Below the pieces are notes generated by a model that worked only from the letters and a program-made list of their open reading frames with translations, ran no database searches and had not been told where the DNA came from. Positions 16,108-24,471 of a DNA stretch of 64,000 nt are shown in pieces (the stretch's first letter is position 1; every line of letters starts with the position of its first letter). Position numbers and translations under genes: made by a program. The DNA is from Promineifilum sp. (GTDB taxonomy: Bacteria; Chloroflexota; Anaerolineae; Promineifilales; Promineifilaceae): the NCBI GenBank assembly GCA_017983515.1, contig JAGOBF010000001.1, positions 1 to 64,000 on the forward strand, given 5' to 3'.

Positions 16108-16909
16108 CCGTCGTGAGTTTTTGAAACTGGGCCTGGCCGCCTCCGCGACGGCGGCCATCGGCATCGGCATGAGCAATCAGAAGCTCATTCCCCTGCCCAT
16201 GGCGGCTCCGGAAGCCTCGACCAAGGCCCACGGCCCAGAGAACCCGCCGCACAAGTGGGTCATGGTCATTGACCAATCCAAGTGCGTGGGTTGCGACTTA
16301 TGCCTGGCGGCCTGCCACGCCTACAACGATACGCCGCCCAATATGTCCTGGTCGCGCGTCGAGGAAGTTGCCCCCGCGGCCGATGGCGGGCGCGTGTTCC
16401 GGCCCATTCCCTGCCAACATTGCCAGGAAGCCCCCTGCGTCGATGTGTGTCCCGTCGGCGCGACCTACCATCGCTATGACGGCCTGGTCATGATGGACTA
16501 CGACAAGTGCATCGGCTGCCGCTACTGCATGTTGGCCTGCCCCTACGGCGTGCGTCACTTCAACTGGGAAGCGTTCACCGGGCCCAATCCCGACGTGCCC
16601 GCCGCTGGTCATCCCGAGATCGAGCGCCGGCCGCGCGGCGTGGTCGAGAAGTGCTCGTTCTGCGTCCAGCGTATTGACCGCGGCCTGGCGACCGGTCTTA
16701 AGCCCGGCATCGACCCCGACGCCACCCCGGCCTGCGTCGTCGCCTGCACCTATGGGGCGCGCCTGTTCGGCGACCTCAACGACCCCGATTCGCCGGTCAG
16801 CGTCGCCCTGCGCAACGCGCCCGACGCCTACCGGCTGCGCGAAGAGTTGGGCACCGAAACCCGCGTCTATTATTTACCGGCCAAGTCAACTGAGGAAAGC
16901 GTATCATGA
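16091..16909 (+). CDS. Tat-exported 4x[4Fe-4S] ferredoxin subunit (NrfC/HybA/PsrB-like)
   Basis: The product is 272 residues. The twin-arginine signal (DRREFLKLG then a hydrophobic stretch) means folded export. Four cysteine groups follow: CVGCDLCLAAC, CQHCQEAPCVDVCP, CIGCRYCMLACPYG, and CSFC plus CVVACTYG. This is the layout of DmsB/NrfC/PsrB proteins that carry electrons between a quinone-reactive membrane subunit and a catalytic or cytochrome partner. The ATG at 16091 (with GGAGAGAAGAAAG upstream) is used rather than the GTG 15 bases earlier. It overlaps both neighbours, so the three genes form one operon. Confidence 0.93.
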   Translation: MATKIDRREFLKLGLAASATAAIGIGMSNQKLIPLPMAAPEASTKAHGPENPPHKWVMVIDQSKCVGCDLCLAACHAYNDTPPNMSWSRVEEVAPAADGGRVFRPIPCQHCQEAPCVDVCPVGATYHRYDGLVMMDYDKCIGCRYCMLACPYGVRHFNWEAFTGPNPDVPAAGHPEIERRPRGVVEKCSFCVQRIDRGLATGLKPGIDPDATPACVVACTYGARLFGDLNDPDSPVSVALRNAPDAYRLREELGTETRVYYLPAKSTEESVS

Positions 16910-18177
16910 CTCTCTGGCGACGTTATGTGATTCCCGCTCTGGCACAACCGGTCATTCGCTGGATGGCCTTTCTGGCCACGCTGATGGCGATTGGCGTGGG
17001 CGCGGCGCTGGTGGTCTTCACCAAGGGCCTCGTCGTCACCAACCTGACTGATTTGGTTCCCTGGGGGCTGTGGATCTCCATCGACCTGTCGGCCATCGCT
17101 TTGGCCGCCGGCGCGTTCAGTGTCTCGGCCATCGCCTATCTGCTGCGGCGCAAGGAACTGCAGCCGGTCGCCAAGACGGCCGTCTACGTCGGATTCGTCG
17201 GCTACAGCATCGCCATGATGATGCTCTTGCTCGACATCGGCCGGCCCGACCGCTTCTGGCACGGCTTCGTCTTCTGGAACATCCACTCGCCGCTGTGGGA
17301 AGTAACGATGTGCGTCGGCCTCTACTTCAGCGTGCTGATGCTGGAAGTGATGCCCATCATCGGCCACTGGAATGTGGTGGAACAGCGCTTCCCGCGCATC
17401 TCGACCCGCCTGACGAGCATCCACCGCATCACGCCCGTCCTGGCCTTTGTCGGCCTGTGCCTGTCCACATTGCACCAGTCCTCGCTGGGGCTGACCTACG
17501 GCAAGCTGATAGCCCGGCCCATCTGGTATGGCCCCTGGCCGATGGCGATCACCTTCTACCTCTCGGCTATTATCGGCGGCGTCGCCATGGTGACGTTCAT
17601 CTCGCTTTTCTCTGCCAAACTGACGCCCCACGCCCGGATCAACAAGCAGGTGCTGGACAAGATGGCCTATGGGGTTGGTTGGGCCGTTCTGTTCCTGCTG
17701 GTCTTCCGCTGGTGGAATCTGATGTCCATGCCGGTCGGTTATGAGGCGGGCAAGTCCGAGGCGCTGCATATTCTGACGCGGGGCCGTCTGGCCTTCAATT
17801 TCTGGTGGCTGGAGATCATGCTGGGCATGGTGATGCCCGCTATCCTGCTGCTGATACCCTATTTCCGGCGCAATGAACGCCTGCGAATGCTGGCTCTGGT
17901 GCTCGTCGCCCTCGGCGTCGTCGCCTATCGCTGGGACACCAATCTGGTTGGACAGCTGGTCGTCTTCGGGACTGTTCCCGGCAGCGACGTACCGCTGTTC
18001 ACCAACTACACGCCATCACTTGTTGAGATACTGACAGGAGTCGGGGTCATCGCCTACGGCCTGCTGGCGGTCACCTTCGGCGTCAGATATCTGAACGTGA
18101 TACATCATGGAGAAGTGGTGGAAGCGCCCGCTAAAGCCTCTGTGCCCGCCGCCATGATACCCTCCTCCTCCCGTTGA
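16906..18177 (+). CDS. NrfD/PsrC-like membrane quinone-interacting subunit
   Basis: The product is 423 residues and very hydrophobic, with about ten membrane helices. The pattern VPWGLWISIDLSAIALAAGAF, then DIGRPDRFWHGFVFWNIHSPLWEV and SIHRITPVLAFVGLCLSTLHQSSLG is typical of NrfD/HybB-family subunits, which bind menaquinone and pass electrons to the adjoining ferredoxin subunit. It starts within the stop of the ferredoxin gene (ATGA overlap). A strong hairpin terminator follows. No molybdopterin or other catalytic subunit is adjacent. Confidence 0.93.
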   Translation: MTLWRRYVIPALAQPVIRWMAFLATLMAIGVGAALVVFTKGLVVTNLTDLVPWGLWISIDLSAIALAAGAFSVSAIAYLLRRKELQPVAKTAVYVGFVGYSIAMMMLLLDIGRPDRFWHGFVFWNIHSPLWEVTMCVGLYFSVLMLEVMPIIGHWNVVEQRFPRISTRLTSIHRITPVLAFVGLCLSTLHQSSLGLTYGKLIARPIWYGPWPMAITFYLSAIIGGVAMVTFISLFSAKLTPHARINKQVLDKMAYGVGWAVLFLLVFRWWNLMSMPVGYEAGKSEALHILTRGRLAFNFWWLEIMLGMVMPAILLLIPYFRRNERLRMLALVLVALGVVAYRWDTNLVGQLVVFGTVPGSDVPLFTNYTPSLVEILTGVGVIAYGLLAVTFGVRYLNVIHHGEVVEAPAKASVPAAMIPSSSR

Positions 18178-18204
18178 GCAACTCAGGAAAAGGGTGGGCT
18201 ATAT

Positions 18205-18246
18205 AAAGCGCCGCAACGGGCAACCGCTGCGGCGCTTTTGATTTTT
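18205..18246 (+). terminator. Intrinsic terminator of the cytochrome/FeS/NrfD operon
   Basis: AAAGCGCCGCA and TGCGGCGCTTT form an 11-base perfect stem with a 12-base loop, followed by TGATTTTT. Confidence 0.85.
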
Positions 18247-18253
18247 AATCGGT

Positions 18254-18259
18254 TATAAT
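18254..18259 (+). promoter_or_regulatory. TATAAT box at the start of the DinB-like gene
   Basis: The hexamer overlaps an ATG at 18258 and lies seven bases before the ATG at 18267, which suggests a leaderless transcript starting at or next to the second ATG. Confidence 0.45.
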
Positions 18260-18266
18260 GGGTTCT

Positions 18267-18866
18267 ATGTCGGCACTGGAAGATATTCTCGATGAACTGG
18301 ACGCCGGCCGCGAGCGCACACTCGTGGCCCTGGAAACGCTGCCGGACGAGGCCCTCATAGCCCCCGGCGTCATTGGCCGCTGGTCGGTGGCTGATCTGCT
18401 CAGCATTCTGACCGCCTGGGACGCCGAGGTCGTCACCGGCTTGCTGCGGCTGGAGCAAGGCAAGCCGCCGGAGAAGCTGTTGGCCGCCCTGACCAATCCC
18501 AGTCTCTACAACGCCGCCCGCTATCAGGACGCCCAGGGCCGCGATCTGGACGTGGTCTTCGAAGATTTCCAGGGCGCGCGGCTGCACCTGGAAGAGTGGC
18601 TCAGCGACCTGTCCGAACGCGCCCTGACCGATCCCCGCCACTACAAGAGCCTGGGCGGTGTGGCGCTGGGCAAAATCATCGCCCAGGCTACCTATAAGCA
18701 GGAGGCTCGCTACTTGCCTTTCCTTACCGCCTTCGCCGACCGTTGGGAAGCGGCCGAGGAGGAAGCCGCGTCGGTCATCATGCCGGCCGACATCGATGTC
18801 ATGGACACCGGCGATCGGCCGCCGTCCAACGGCAGCGGCCCGGAGGAAACACAGCAAGATGAATAG
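18267..18866 (+). CDS. DinB/DUF664-like four-helix protein
   Basis: The product is about 199 residues and helical: MSALEDILDELDAGRERTL, then GRWSVADLLSILTAWDAEV and LGKIIAQATYKQEARYLPF. The pattern of an N-terminal helix, a WSVADLL segment and a later H/Y-rich helix matches the DinB-like/ClbS-like family. The expected metal-ligand histidines are mostly replaced (D, Y), so catalytic metal binding is uncertain. A TATAAT box ends eight bases before the ATG at 18267, so leaderless expression is likely. The ATG at 18258 lies inside that box and would be untranscribed. The 3' end overlaps the ygfZ start by eight bases. Confidence 0.7.
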   Translation: MSALEDILDELDAGRERTLVALETLPDEALIAPGVIGRWSVADLLSILTAWDAEVVTGLLRLEQGKPPEKLLAALTNPSLYNAARYQDAQGRDLDVVFEDFQGARLHLEEWLSDLSERALTDPRHYKSLGGVALGKIIAQATYKQEARYLPFLTAFADRWEAAEEEAASVIMPADIDVMDTGDRPPSNGSGPEETQQDE

Positions 18867-19827
18867 GACGATGAGTGAGACCCTCTCCCCGGCGGCGGCT
18901 TACAAAGCCGCCCACGACGCCGCGGTGTGGGTGGAGCACGCCGGGCGGGGGATGCTGTATCTGACCGGTGCGACCCGCCTGGAGCTGATCAATCGCATGT
19001 CGACCCAGGCCGTGGGCAAGCTGCAGAGCGGCGAGGGCGCGGCGACCGTGCTGACGACCGATATCGGCCGCATCATCGACCGGCCGATCCTCTACACATC
19101 AAGCGATGCCGCCTATCTGCTGACCGGCGCGGGCCACGCCGACGGTCTGGCCCGCTACTTCATGCGCAACATCTTTTTCAATGATGACGTGCAGCTCAAA
19201 GATATCAGCGCCGAGACGGCTGTGTTCGGCGTCTATGGCCCCCAGGCGGCCGAGTTGTTGCGGGCGGCCGGGTTCCCGGAGGTCGATCTGCCGCTCCACC
19301 ATTGGCGAAAGGCCGAAATCGGCGCGGCCCCGGCCTACATCCATCGCGCCGATCCGGTGGCGGGCGACGGCTTTTTTGTCACTGCTGCCGCCGCCGACCG
19401 CGCCACTGTGGCCGGTGCCCTGTCGGCGGCGGGCATCACGCCTGTCGGCGAGGCGGCCTATGATTATTTGCGCATCGAGTCCGGGCTGCCGCGCTTCGGC
19501 CACGAATTGACGCTCGACTACATCCCATTGGAAGCCGATCTGTGGGCCGATGTGTCGTTCAGCAAGGGATGCTACGTGGGGCAGGAGATCATCGCCCGCA
19601 TGGAGAGCCGCGGCAAGCTGGCCAAGCGCCTGGTGCGGCTGCGCCCGGCCGCGCCGGTGGAGCCGGGGGCCGAGATCAGCGCCGGCGGGCGCAACGTGGG
19701 GAAGATTACATCGGCCGCCGACGGCCCGGCCGGGCCTGTCGCCTTGGGCTACGTCAAGTCCGGTGCCCTGGCCGAGAGAGCCGCGCTCTCGTGCGGGGAT
19801 GTGGCTATAACCGTTTTCAGTTCGTAG
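18859..19827 (+). CDS. ygfZ: YgfZ/GcvT-family folate-binding protein
   Basis: The product is 322 residues. The signature KGCYVGQEIIARMESRG (about residues 236-252) identifies the YgfZ/IBA57 branch rather than true glycine-cleavage T-protein. Upstream motifs include LINRMSTQAVGKLQSGEGAATVLTTDIGRI. Family members use tetrahydrofolate to help assemble or repair certain iron-sulfur enzymes. That is a sensible companion to the many FeS proteins encoded nearby. The ATG at 18859 has GGAGGAAA about ten bases upstream and overlaps the DinB-like gene. A second ATG at 18871 is the alternative. Confidence 0.9.
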   Translation: MNRTMSETLSPAAAYKAAHDAAVWVEHAGRGMLYLTGATRLELINRMSTQAVGKLQSGEGAATVLTTDIGRIIDRPILYTSSDAAYLLTGAGHADGLARYFMRNIFFNDDVQLKDISAETAVFGVYGPQAAELLRAAGFPEVDLPLHHWRKAEIGAAPAYIHRADPVAGDGFFVTAAAADRATVAGALSAAGITPVGEAAYDYLRIESGLPRFGHELTLDYIPLEADLWADVSFSKGCYVGQEIIARMESRGKLAKRLVRLRPAAPVEPGAEISAGGRNVGKITSAADGPAGPVALGYVKSGALAERAALSCGDVAITVFSS

Positions 19828-19962
19828 GCGGGGCCGGACAGGGCGGCCGAACCGCTCGCGCTTGGTAGAGACTGGCTGTGGCCGCCCTGTCCCGCCGGCC
19901 GTCCCGCCCGTGCAAAATAACGAATTGGCGCATCAAATCGGCCTTCGCCAAGCCATGAATCG

Positions 19963-22098
19963 ATGACCGAATTTTTCGAACGCAACCTCGTCATCATCTA
20001 CTTCTTCTATGGCCTGGCCTTCTTCAGCATGGGGCTGGCGATTTGGTTGGCCTCGGCTCGCTTTCGCACGTCGGAAATACGGCTGGCCGGCGCGCTGCTC
20101 TTTCTGGCCGGCTATGGCGTCGTCCACGGCCTGCAAGAGTGGTTCGACATGTTCCGGCTGCTGGATGCGGGCGGCAGCACGCTCATCCCCCCCTGGTTGC
20201 TGCTCCACGAGGTTCATCTCACCCACCTGGTCATCTCCTTTCTGTTGCTGATGTTCTTCGGCATCAAACTGCTGTTCGCCAACCGGGGCGATGGCCGGAG
20301 CGGCGACCGCCTGGCCCTGGTGGGGGCGGGCGCTTTCCTGCTGCTGTGGGTCGTCAGCGTCGGTCTGACCTGGTTGGTCTATCGCCCGGAGCGGCTGATC
20401 ATGATCAACGCCGCCGATGCCCTGGCCCGCTATACGCTGGGCGTCACCGGCGCGATCATCGCCGCCTGGGCCATCTGGCTGGAGCAGCGCGAGTTCGAAG
20501 CGCGGGGCATGGGGCGTTTTGGCCGGTCATTGCTGGGCGCGGCCGTGGCCCTGCTCCTCTATGGCATCATCGGTCAGGTTTTTGTCACTCCTTCCTTCAT
20601 TTTTCCTTCGACCGTCATCAATTCCGAACTTTTCCTCGATCTGTTCGGCTTCCCCGTGGAACTGCTGCGCGCCGTGCTGGCAATCCTGATGGCGATCTTC
20701 ATCATCCGCGCCCTCAACGCCTTCGAGATCGAGAATCAGCGCCGGCTGGCCGATGCCGTGGAGCAACGCATCGCCGCCCAACGACAGGCTCTCCACGTGC
20801 AGCAGCAGGCTCGGGCCGATACCGAGCAGCTCAATCACCAGCTTCAGGATGCCGTGCAGGACCTGGCCCTATTATTCAATATTTCGCGCCGGATGGCCGG
20901 GACGCTCGACCGCTCGACTCTCCTCCAGGATGCCGTGCCGCTGCTGGTCAACATGTTGCCGGCCGTCAGCGCGGGGATGCTTGTCCTGCGCCGCGCCCCG
21001 CGGCAACCGCTGGAAGTCGTCTCCATCGTCGAATGCAACGACCCGGCCGCGCCTGTGGCCGAGCGCAAGGAGCAAGGGCTGCAACTGGCCGAGTATACGG
21101 CAACCACCGGCCGGGCGTCGTGGATGGTGCAGCACGCCGTCGAGCCGCTGGAAGAACCGGGCCCGGCCAACGGCCCGGCCGGCGACGACTCGTCGGCCCT
21201 GAGCGATCTGGCGACCACGTCGACAACCGCGGCCGGGCACACGATGGCCATGCCCCTGGCCGCCCGCGGCGCAGTCATCGGCAGCCTCGTCTTCTGCACG
21301 CTCTACGATGCCCCGCCATTCTCCTTGCGCGACGTGGCCCTGGCGCGAGCCATTGCCGACCAGTTGAGCGTCGCCATCGATAACGCCACGCTCTATGACG
21401 AGTTGCAGCAAAGCGGCAAGCTGCGAGGGGAACTGCTCCACCGTGTCGTCTCAGCCCAGGAAGCGGAGCGCCAGCGGATCGCTCGCGAACTCCACGACGG
21501 CACGGGCCAGACGCTAACCGCCCTGGGGCTGGGTCTTGCCGCCGCGGCCGACCGCCTCGACAGCGACCCGTCGGCCGTGCGCCGCCAACTGGTGGACATG
21601 AAGCAGATGAATGCCCAGGTGCTGCAGGAAGTCCACAACGTGATCTCCGATCTGCGGCCGTCCATTCTGGACAATCTGGGCCTGATCCCCGCCTTGCGCG
21701 GCCACGCCAGCAACTTCGAGAGTCGCACCGGCATCCAGACCCAGCTCATTGTGCAGGGCAAGAGCAGCCGCCTGAAGTCGGAAGTCGAGACGACGATCTT
21801 TCGCATCGTCCAGGAATCCTTGACCAACGTCGTGCGCCACGCGCAAGCCCGCAGCGTGCTGGTGCAGATCGTCTTTGGCGCAGACGGCGTGGAGATCTCG
21901 GTCCACGACGACGGCCGCGGGTTCGACGTGGCCCGCGCACTGGCCGGCGAAGACGGCCGCGCCGCCTGGGGCCTGTTGGGCATCCAGGAGCGCGCCGCGC
22001 TGGTCGGCGGCACGGCCGACCTGGTCTCGGCCCCCGACGAGGGCACAATCGTGCGCGTCTCCATCCCCCAACCCTTCAGAGAGGAACACAATGGCTGA
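19963..22098 (+). CDS. Membrane sensor histidine kinase, HisKA_3 (NarX-like) type with GAF domain
   Basis: The product is 711 residues. Seven or eight hydrophobic helices fill residues 5-255 (a 7TM-type sensor). A coiled coil follows (about 265-305), then a GAF-like domain (about 305-475), a dimerisation/phosphoacceptor segment ERQRIARELHDGTGQ with the phosphorylated His at about 511, and an HATPase domain (SLTNVVRHAQA, HDDGRGFD, GLLGIQERAALVGG). It overlaps the response-regulator gene by eight bases, so the two form a NarX/NarL-like pair. The sensed signal is unknown, but flanking cytochrome and ccm genes suggest a redox or respiratory cue (inference). Confidence 0.93.
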   Translation: MTEFFERNLVIIYFFYGLAFFSMGLAIWLASARFRTSEIRLAGALLFLAGYGVVHGLQEWFDMFRLLDAGGSTLIPPWLLLHEVHLTHLVISFLLLMFFGIKLLFANRGDGRSGDRLALVGAGAFLLLWVVSVGLTWLVYRPERLIMINAADALARYTLGVTGAIIAAWAIWLEQREFEARGMGRFGRSLLGAAVALLLYGIIGQVFVTPSFIFPSTVINSELFLDLFGFPVELLRAVLAILMAIFIIRALNAFEIENQRRLADAVEQRIAAQRQALHVQQQARADTEQLNHQLQDAVQDLALLFNISRRMAGTLDRSTLLQDAVPLLVNMLPAVSAGMLVLRRAPRQPLEVVSIVECNDPAAPVAERKEQGLQLAEYTATTGRASWMVQHAVEPLEEPGPANGPAGDDSSALSDLATTSTTAAGHTMAMPLAARGAVIGSLVFCTLYDAPPFSLRDVALARAIADQLSVAIDNATLYDELQQSGKLRGELLHRVVSAQEAERQRIARELHDGTGQTLTALGLGLAAAADRLDSDPSAVRRQLVDMKQMNAQVLQEVHNVISDLRPSILDNLGLIPALRGHASNFESRTGIQTQLIVQGKSSRLKSEVETTIFRIVQESLTNVVRHAQARSVLVQIVFGADGVEISVHDDGRGFDVARALAGEDGRAAWGLLGIQERAALVGGTADLVSAPDEGTIVRVSIPQPFREEHNG

Positions 22099-22753
22099 CC
22101 CAATTCGCTTGCTGCTGGCCGACGACCACGCCGTGGTGCGTTCCGGGCTGCGCCTGTTGCTGGAGTCACAGCCCGACATGGCGATCATTGGCGAGGCGGA
22201 GACCGGCGAGGAGGCTGTCCGGCGGACGGCCGAACTGCGGCCGGACGTGGTGCTCATGGACATCGAGATGCCGGGCATCAACGGCATCGAGGCGGCGAGG
22301 CGGATCAAGGCCCAATCCCCGGCCACGGCCGTGCTGGCGCTGACGATGTATGAGGACGACCAGTATTTCTTCGAGATGCTGCGCGCGGGGGCGGCCGGCT
22401 ACGTGCCCAAGCGGGCCGCGCCCGATGAACTGGCGGCGGCCATCCGCGCCGTCAGCCGGGGCGACGTGTTCATCCATCCCTCGCTGGCCGGCCGATTGGT
22501 GCAGGATTACTTGCTGCGGCGGGATACCGATGAGCAAGAGCCGCCGATGGACGCCCTGACGCCGCGCGAGCAAGAGGTGCTGACGCTCATCGCCGAGGGC
22601 CTGAGCAATGGCGAGATCGCCGAGCAACTGGTCATCAGCATCAAGACCGTCGACCGCCACCGCGAGAATATCATGCGCAAGCTCAACCTGCATAATCGCG
22701 TCGATTTGGTTAAGTATGCCCTGCGGAAGGGCTTGATCGATCTGGAGGAGTAG
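22091..22753 (+). CDS. NarL/LuxR-family response regulator
   Basis: The product is 220 residues. The receiver domain has the acidic pair in LLLADDHAVV, phosphoacceptor Asp 57 (VVLMDIEMPG) and the conserved Lys in YVPKRAA. The output domain at about 152-215 is a LuxR-type helix-turn-helix (LTPREQEVLTLIAEGLSNGE, then SIKTVDRHRENIMRKL). It overlaps the sensor kinase gene and is its cognate partner. Targets are not given by the sequence. TCCCCAT-type motifs lie just downstream and in the cytochrome operon control region. Confidence 0.95.
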   Translation: MADPIRLLLADDHAVVRSGLRLLLESQPDMAIIGEAETGEEAVRRTAELRPDVVLMDIEMPGINGIEAARRIKAQSPATAVLALTMYEDDQYFFEMLRAGAAGYVPKRAAPDELAAAIRAVSRGDVFIHPSLAGRLVQDYLLRRDTDEQEPPMDALTPREQEVLTLIAEGLSNGEIAEQLVISIKTVDRHRENIMRKLNLHNRVDLVKYALRKGLIDLEE

Positions 22754-22808
22754 GCGGCGGGCATGACGCGTTGCTCCCTTCTGCCCCTGTCGTCTTTCTG
22801 CCTGGGTA

Positions 22809-22844
22809 TTTTCCCCATAGCGAAATATGCCGTCTCCCCAATAG
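22809..22844. promoter_or_regulatory. Paired TCCCCA motifs upstream of the Cys-cluster membrane gene
   Basis: TTTTCCCCATAG (22809-22820) and GTCTCCCCAATAG (22832-22844) lie 105-140 bases before the ATG at 22949. The same two cores (TTTCCCCAT, TCTCCCCAT) occur at 14972 and 14793 in the control region of the paralogous small gene. Confidence 0.35.
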
Positions 22845-22948
22845 ACACGTAGCCCCTTCGGGCTGTATCCTACAGTCAGGAGCAACAGCTAGCTCGGCCG
22901 GGTGATTTGCCAGGGTCAGGCAGCGGCTCCGACGAAGGAATGGGTGAG

Positions 22949-23326
22949 ATGAACGAATTTCAGGCGACGACTGTGCTGGTGGCCTTGTTTGCTCTGCGAT
23001 GCGTGGCGCCGCTGGTGCTCATGGCGGCCATCGCCTACGGGATGAAACGGCTGGTCATCTATTGGGACGCGCAAGAGGCCAACCAGCCTCGGCCGCAACC
23101 AGCCATTGCCCTGACCATGGCCGCGCCCATGCGCTCGACAAAACCCGCGCTGCCCTGCTGGCTGGTCAAAAACTGTGACGCGCAGACGCGCGACGCCTGC
23201 CCGGCCTACGCCAATCAGTCGCTGGCCTGCTGGGTGGCCCGCCTGCGCGCCGACGGCCAGGTTCCCGCCCGATGCGCGGGCTGCGAGCTGTATTCCGGCG
23301 CGCCGGCCTTTGCTGCCGGCGACTAA
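22949..23326 (+). CDS. Membrane-anchored Cys-cluster protein (MNEFQA family)
   Basis: The product is 125 residues. An N-terminal segment MNEFQATTVLVALFALRC leads into one transmembrane helix (about 7-33). A Pro-rich linker and a Cys-rich C-terminus (about 70-118) follow: CWLVKNC, DACPAY, ACWVARL and RCAGCELY. This spacing (CWx4C...CPAY...CW...CxxC) resembles the small Cys cluster found at the ends of many bacterial sensor proteins, so metal or FeS binding is likely but unproven. GAAGGA precedes the ATG at 22949, which is preferred over in-frame starts 9 and 42 bases upstream. The N-terminus is paralogous to the 51-residue protein at 14487-14642. It lies just after the two-component pair and before the ccm cluster. 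Confidence 0.75.
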   Translation: MNEFQATTVLVALFALRCVAPLVLMAAIAYGMKRLVIYWDAQEANQPRPQPAIALTMAAPMRSTKPALPCWLVKNCDAQTRDACPAYANQSLACWVARLRADGQVPARCAGCELYSGAPAFAAGD

Positions 23327-23454
23327 CCGGCCGCCCGGCTTGCTATCCCCCGCCATTATTCCCTCGATTGGTGACATCCATCACGTCCAGCAGGTGATGG
23401 ATGTCGCTAGGCATCGTATCATTCTCGTTTATAATGAATCAATAGTCCGGACCG

Positions 23455-23480
23455 AACGCCGAACGATGAGTTCGGCGTTT
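23455..23480 (+). terminator. Hairpin, possible terminator
   Basis: AACGCCGAAC and GTTCGGCGTT form a perfect ten-base stem with a five-base loop, followed by TTGCTTAG. The T-run is poor. Confidence 0.5.
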
Positions 23481-23513
23481 GCTTAGATGACTGCTCGCAA
23501 CGGCAGTTATGTT

Positions 23514-23519
23514 GTATAA
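23514..23519 (+). promoter_or_regulatory. Candidate -10 box for the DUF2007/ccm genes
   Basis: TATAAT lies 41 bases before the chosen ATG at 23561. The -35 region is weak. Confidence 0.45.
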
Positions 23520-23560
23520 TTTCGTCTTGATTGATTCAGCAGGCCGTCCAACAGAATATT

Positions 23561-23869
23561 ATGGATATGAATAACGCTCATCCTGTTCCCGAGTCCGATC
23601 AATCCTCCAGCTCGATGTCCCCCGGCAGCCAGGAAGTCCGCTGGGAAGTGGTAGCCCAGACGCCGGGCATCACCGCGGCCGAGATCATCGCCGGGCGCTT
23701 GCAATCCGAAGGGATTCCGGCGCGCGCGTGGCAAGAAGGCGCGGGTGAGGCGCTGGGGCTGCTCGTCGGATTGCTTGGCACGGGCCACGTCGTCGTGCCC
23801 GAAGAGTACGCCCAGCGTGCCCGCGCCATTCTGGAAGCAGATGAGCTGGCTATGGATGAGGAAGAGTAA
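23561..23869 (+). CDS. DUF2007-like putative signal-transducing protein
   Basis: The product is 102 residues. After a Ser/Pro-rich start, residues 25-90 match the DUF2007 pattern: WEVVAQTPGITAAEIIAGRL, EGIPARAW, then VGLLGTGHVVVPEEYAQRAR. These small proteins of unknown function often carry this single alpha-beta domain. The gene precedes ccmE by 14 bases and is probably co-transcribed with it. A start at 23567 is also possible. Confidence 0.8.
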   Translation: MDMNNAHPVPESDQSSSSMSPGSQEVRWEVVAQTPGITAAEIIAGRLQSEGIPARAWQEGAGEALGLLVGLLGTGHVVVPEEYAQRARAILEADELAMDEEE

Positions 23870-23883
23870 AAAGGAGCGAAAAT

Positions 23884-24390
23884 ATGGCCGATGTGAGTTG
23901 GCAAAACACCGATGGGTCTCTGGTTCTGGAAAAACCGCGCCGTAACCGGCTGATGTTCGCCGCCGGCGGCCTGGTGCTGATCGCTGCGGTCGTTTTCCTG
24001 GTCATCAACGCTATGACCGGCAATACGCAGCTGTACAAGACGGTTGACGAATACTATGCCGAGCAAGACCGTTTGGCCGGTCGGGATCTGCGTGTCTCCG
24101 GCTGGGTGATAGATGGCACCGTCGTCTACACCCAGATCGACGCCCACAACTCCCGCCTGGAGTTCGACATCGTCGACAATATCGCCAATCCCGGCCGCAG
24201 TCTCCACGTCGTAGCTCTCAATGAGCCGAAACCTGACCTGCTGCAGGGACAGGCCCAAGCCCTGGTGGAAGGACGAGGCGACGCCAACGGCGTCTTCATG
24301 TCCAATCCCGGCGGCCTGATGCTCAAATGCCCGACGCGTTATGAAGAGATGGACCCGGCGGGACACCCGGATACGCTTCCGACTTCATAA
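23884..24390 (+). CDS. ccmE: CcmE heme chaperone, CxxxY variant
   Basis: The product is 168 residues. An N-terminal membrane helix (about 22-43) leads to the OB-fold CcmE domain (TVDEYYAEQDRLAGRDLRVS, WVIDGTVVY, EFDIVDN, LVEGRGDANGVFMS). The heme-attachment motif at the end reads LKCPTRYEE, that is Cys149-x3-Tyr153, in place of the classical HxxxY. This Cys variant is known from archaea and some bacteria. CcmE carries heme from CcmC to CcmF outside the membrane. AAGGAGCG precedes the ATG. The window contains a CcmH-like gene as well, unlike the best-known Cys-variant systems, which lack it. Confidence 0.9.
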   Translation: MADVSWQNTDGSLVLEKPRRNRLMFAAGGLVLIAAVVFLVINAMTGNTQLYKTVDEYYAEQDRLAGRDLRVSGWVIDGTVVYTQIDAHNSRLEFDIVDNIANPGRSLHVVALNEPKPDLLQGQAQALVEGRGDANGVFMSNPGGLMLKCPTRYEEMDPAGHPDTLPTS

Positions 24391-24471
24391 GAAGTCGCGG
24401 CTTCCGGGTCGCGATCTCTTGATCAACGGGCCGGAAACGAGCGCCCGATTATTCCGTAACGCTCATGGAAA

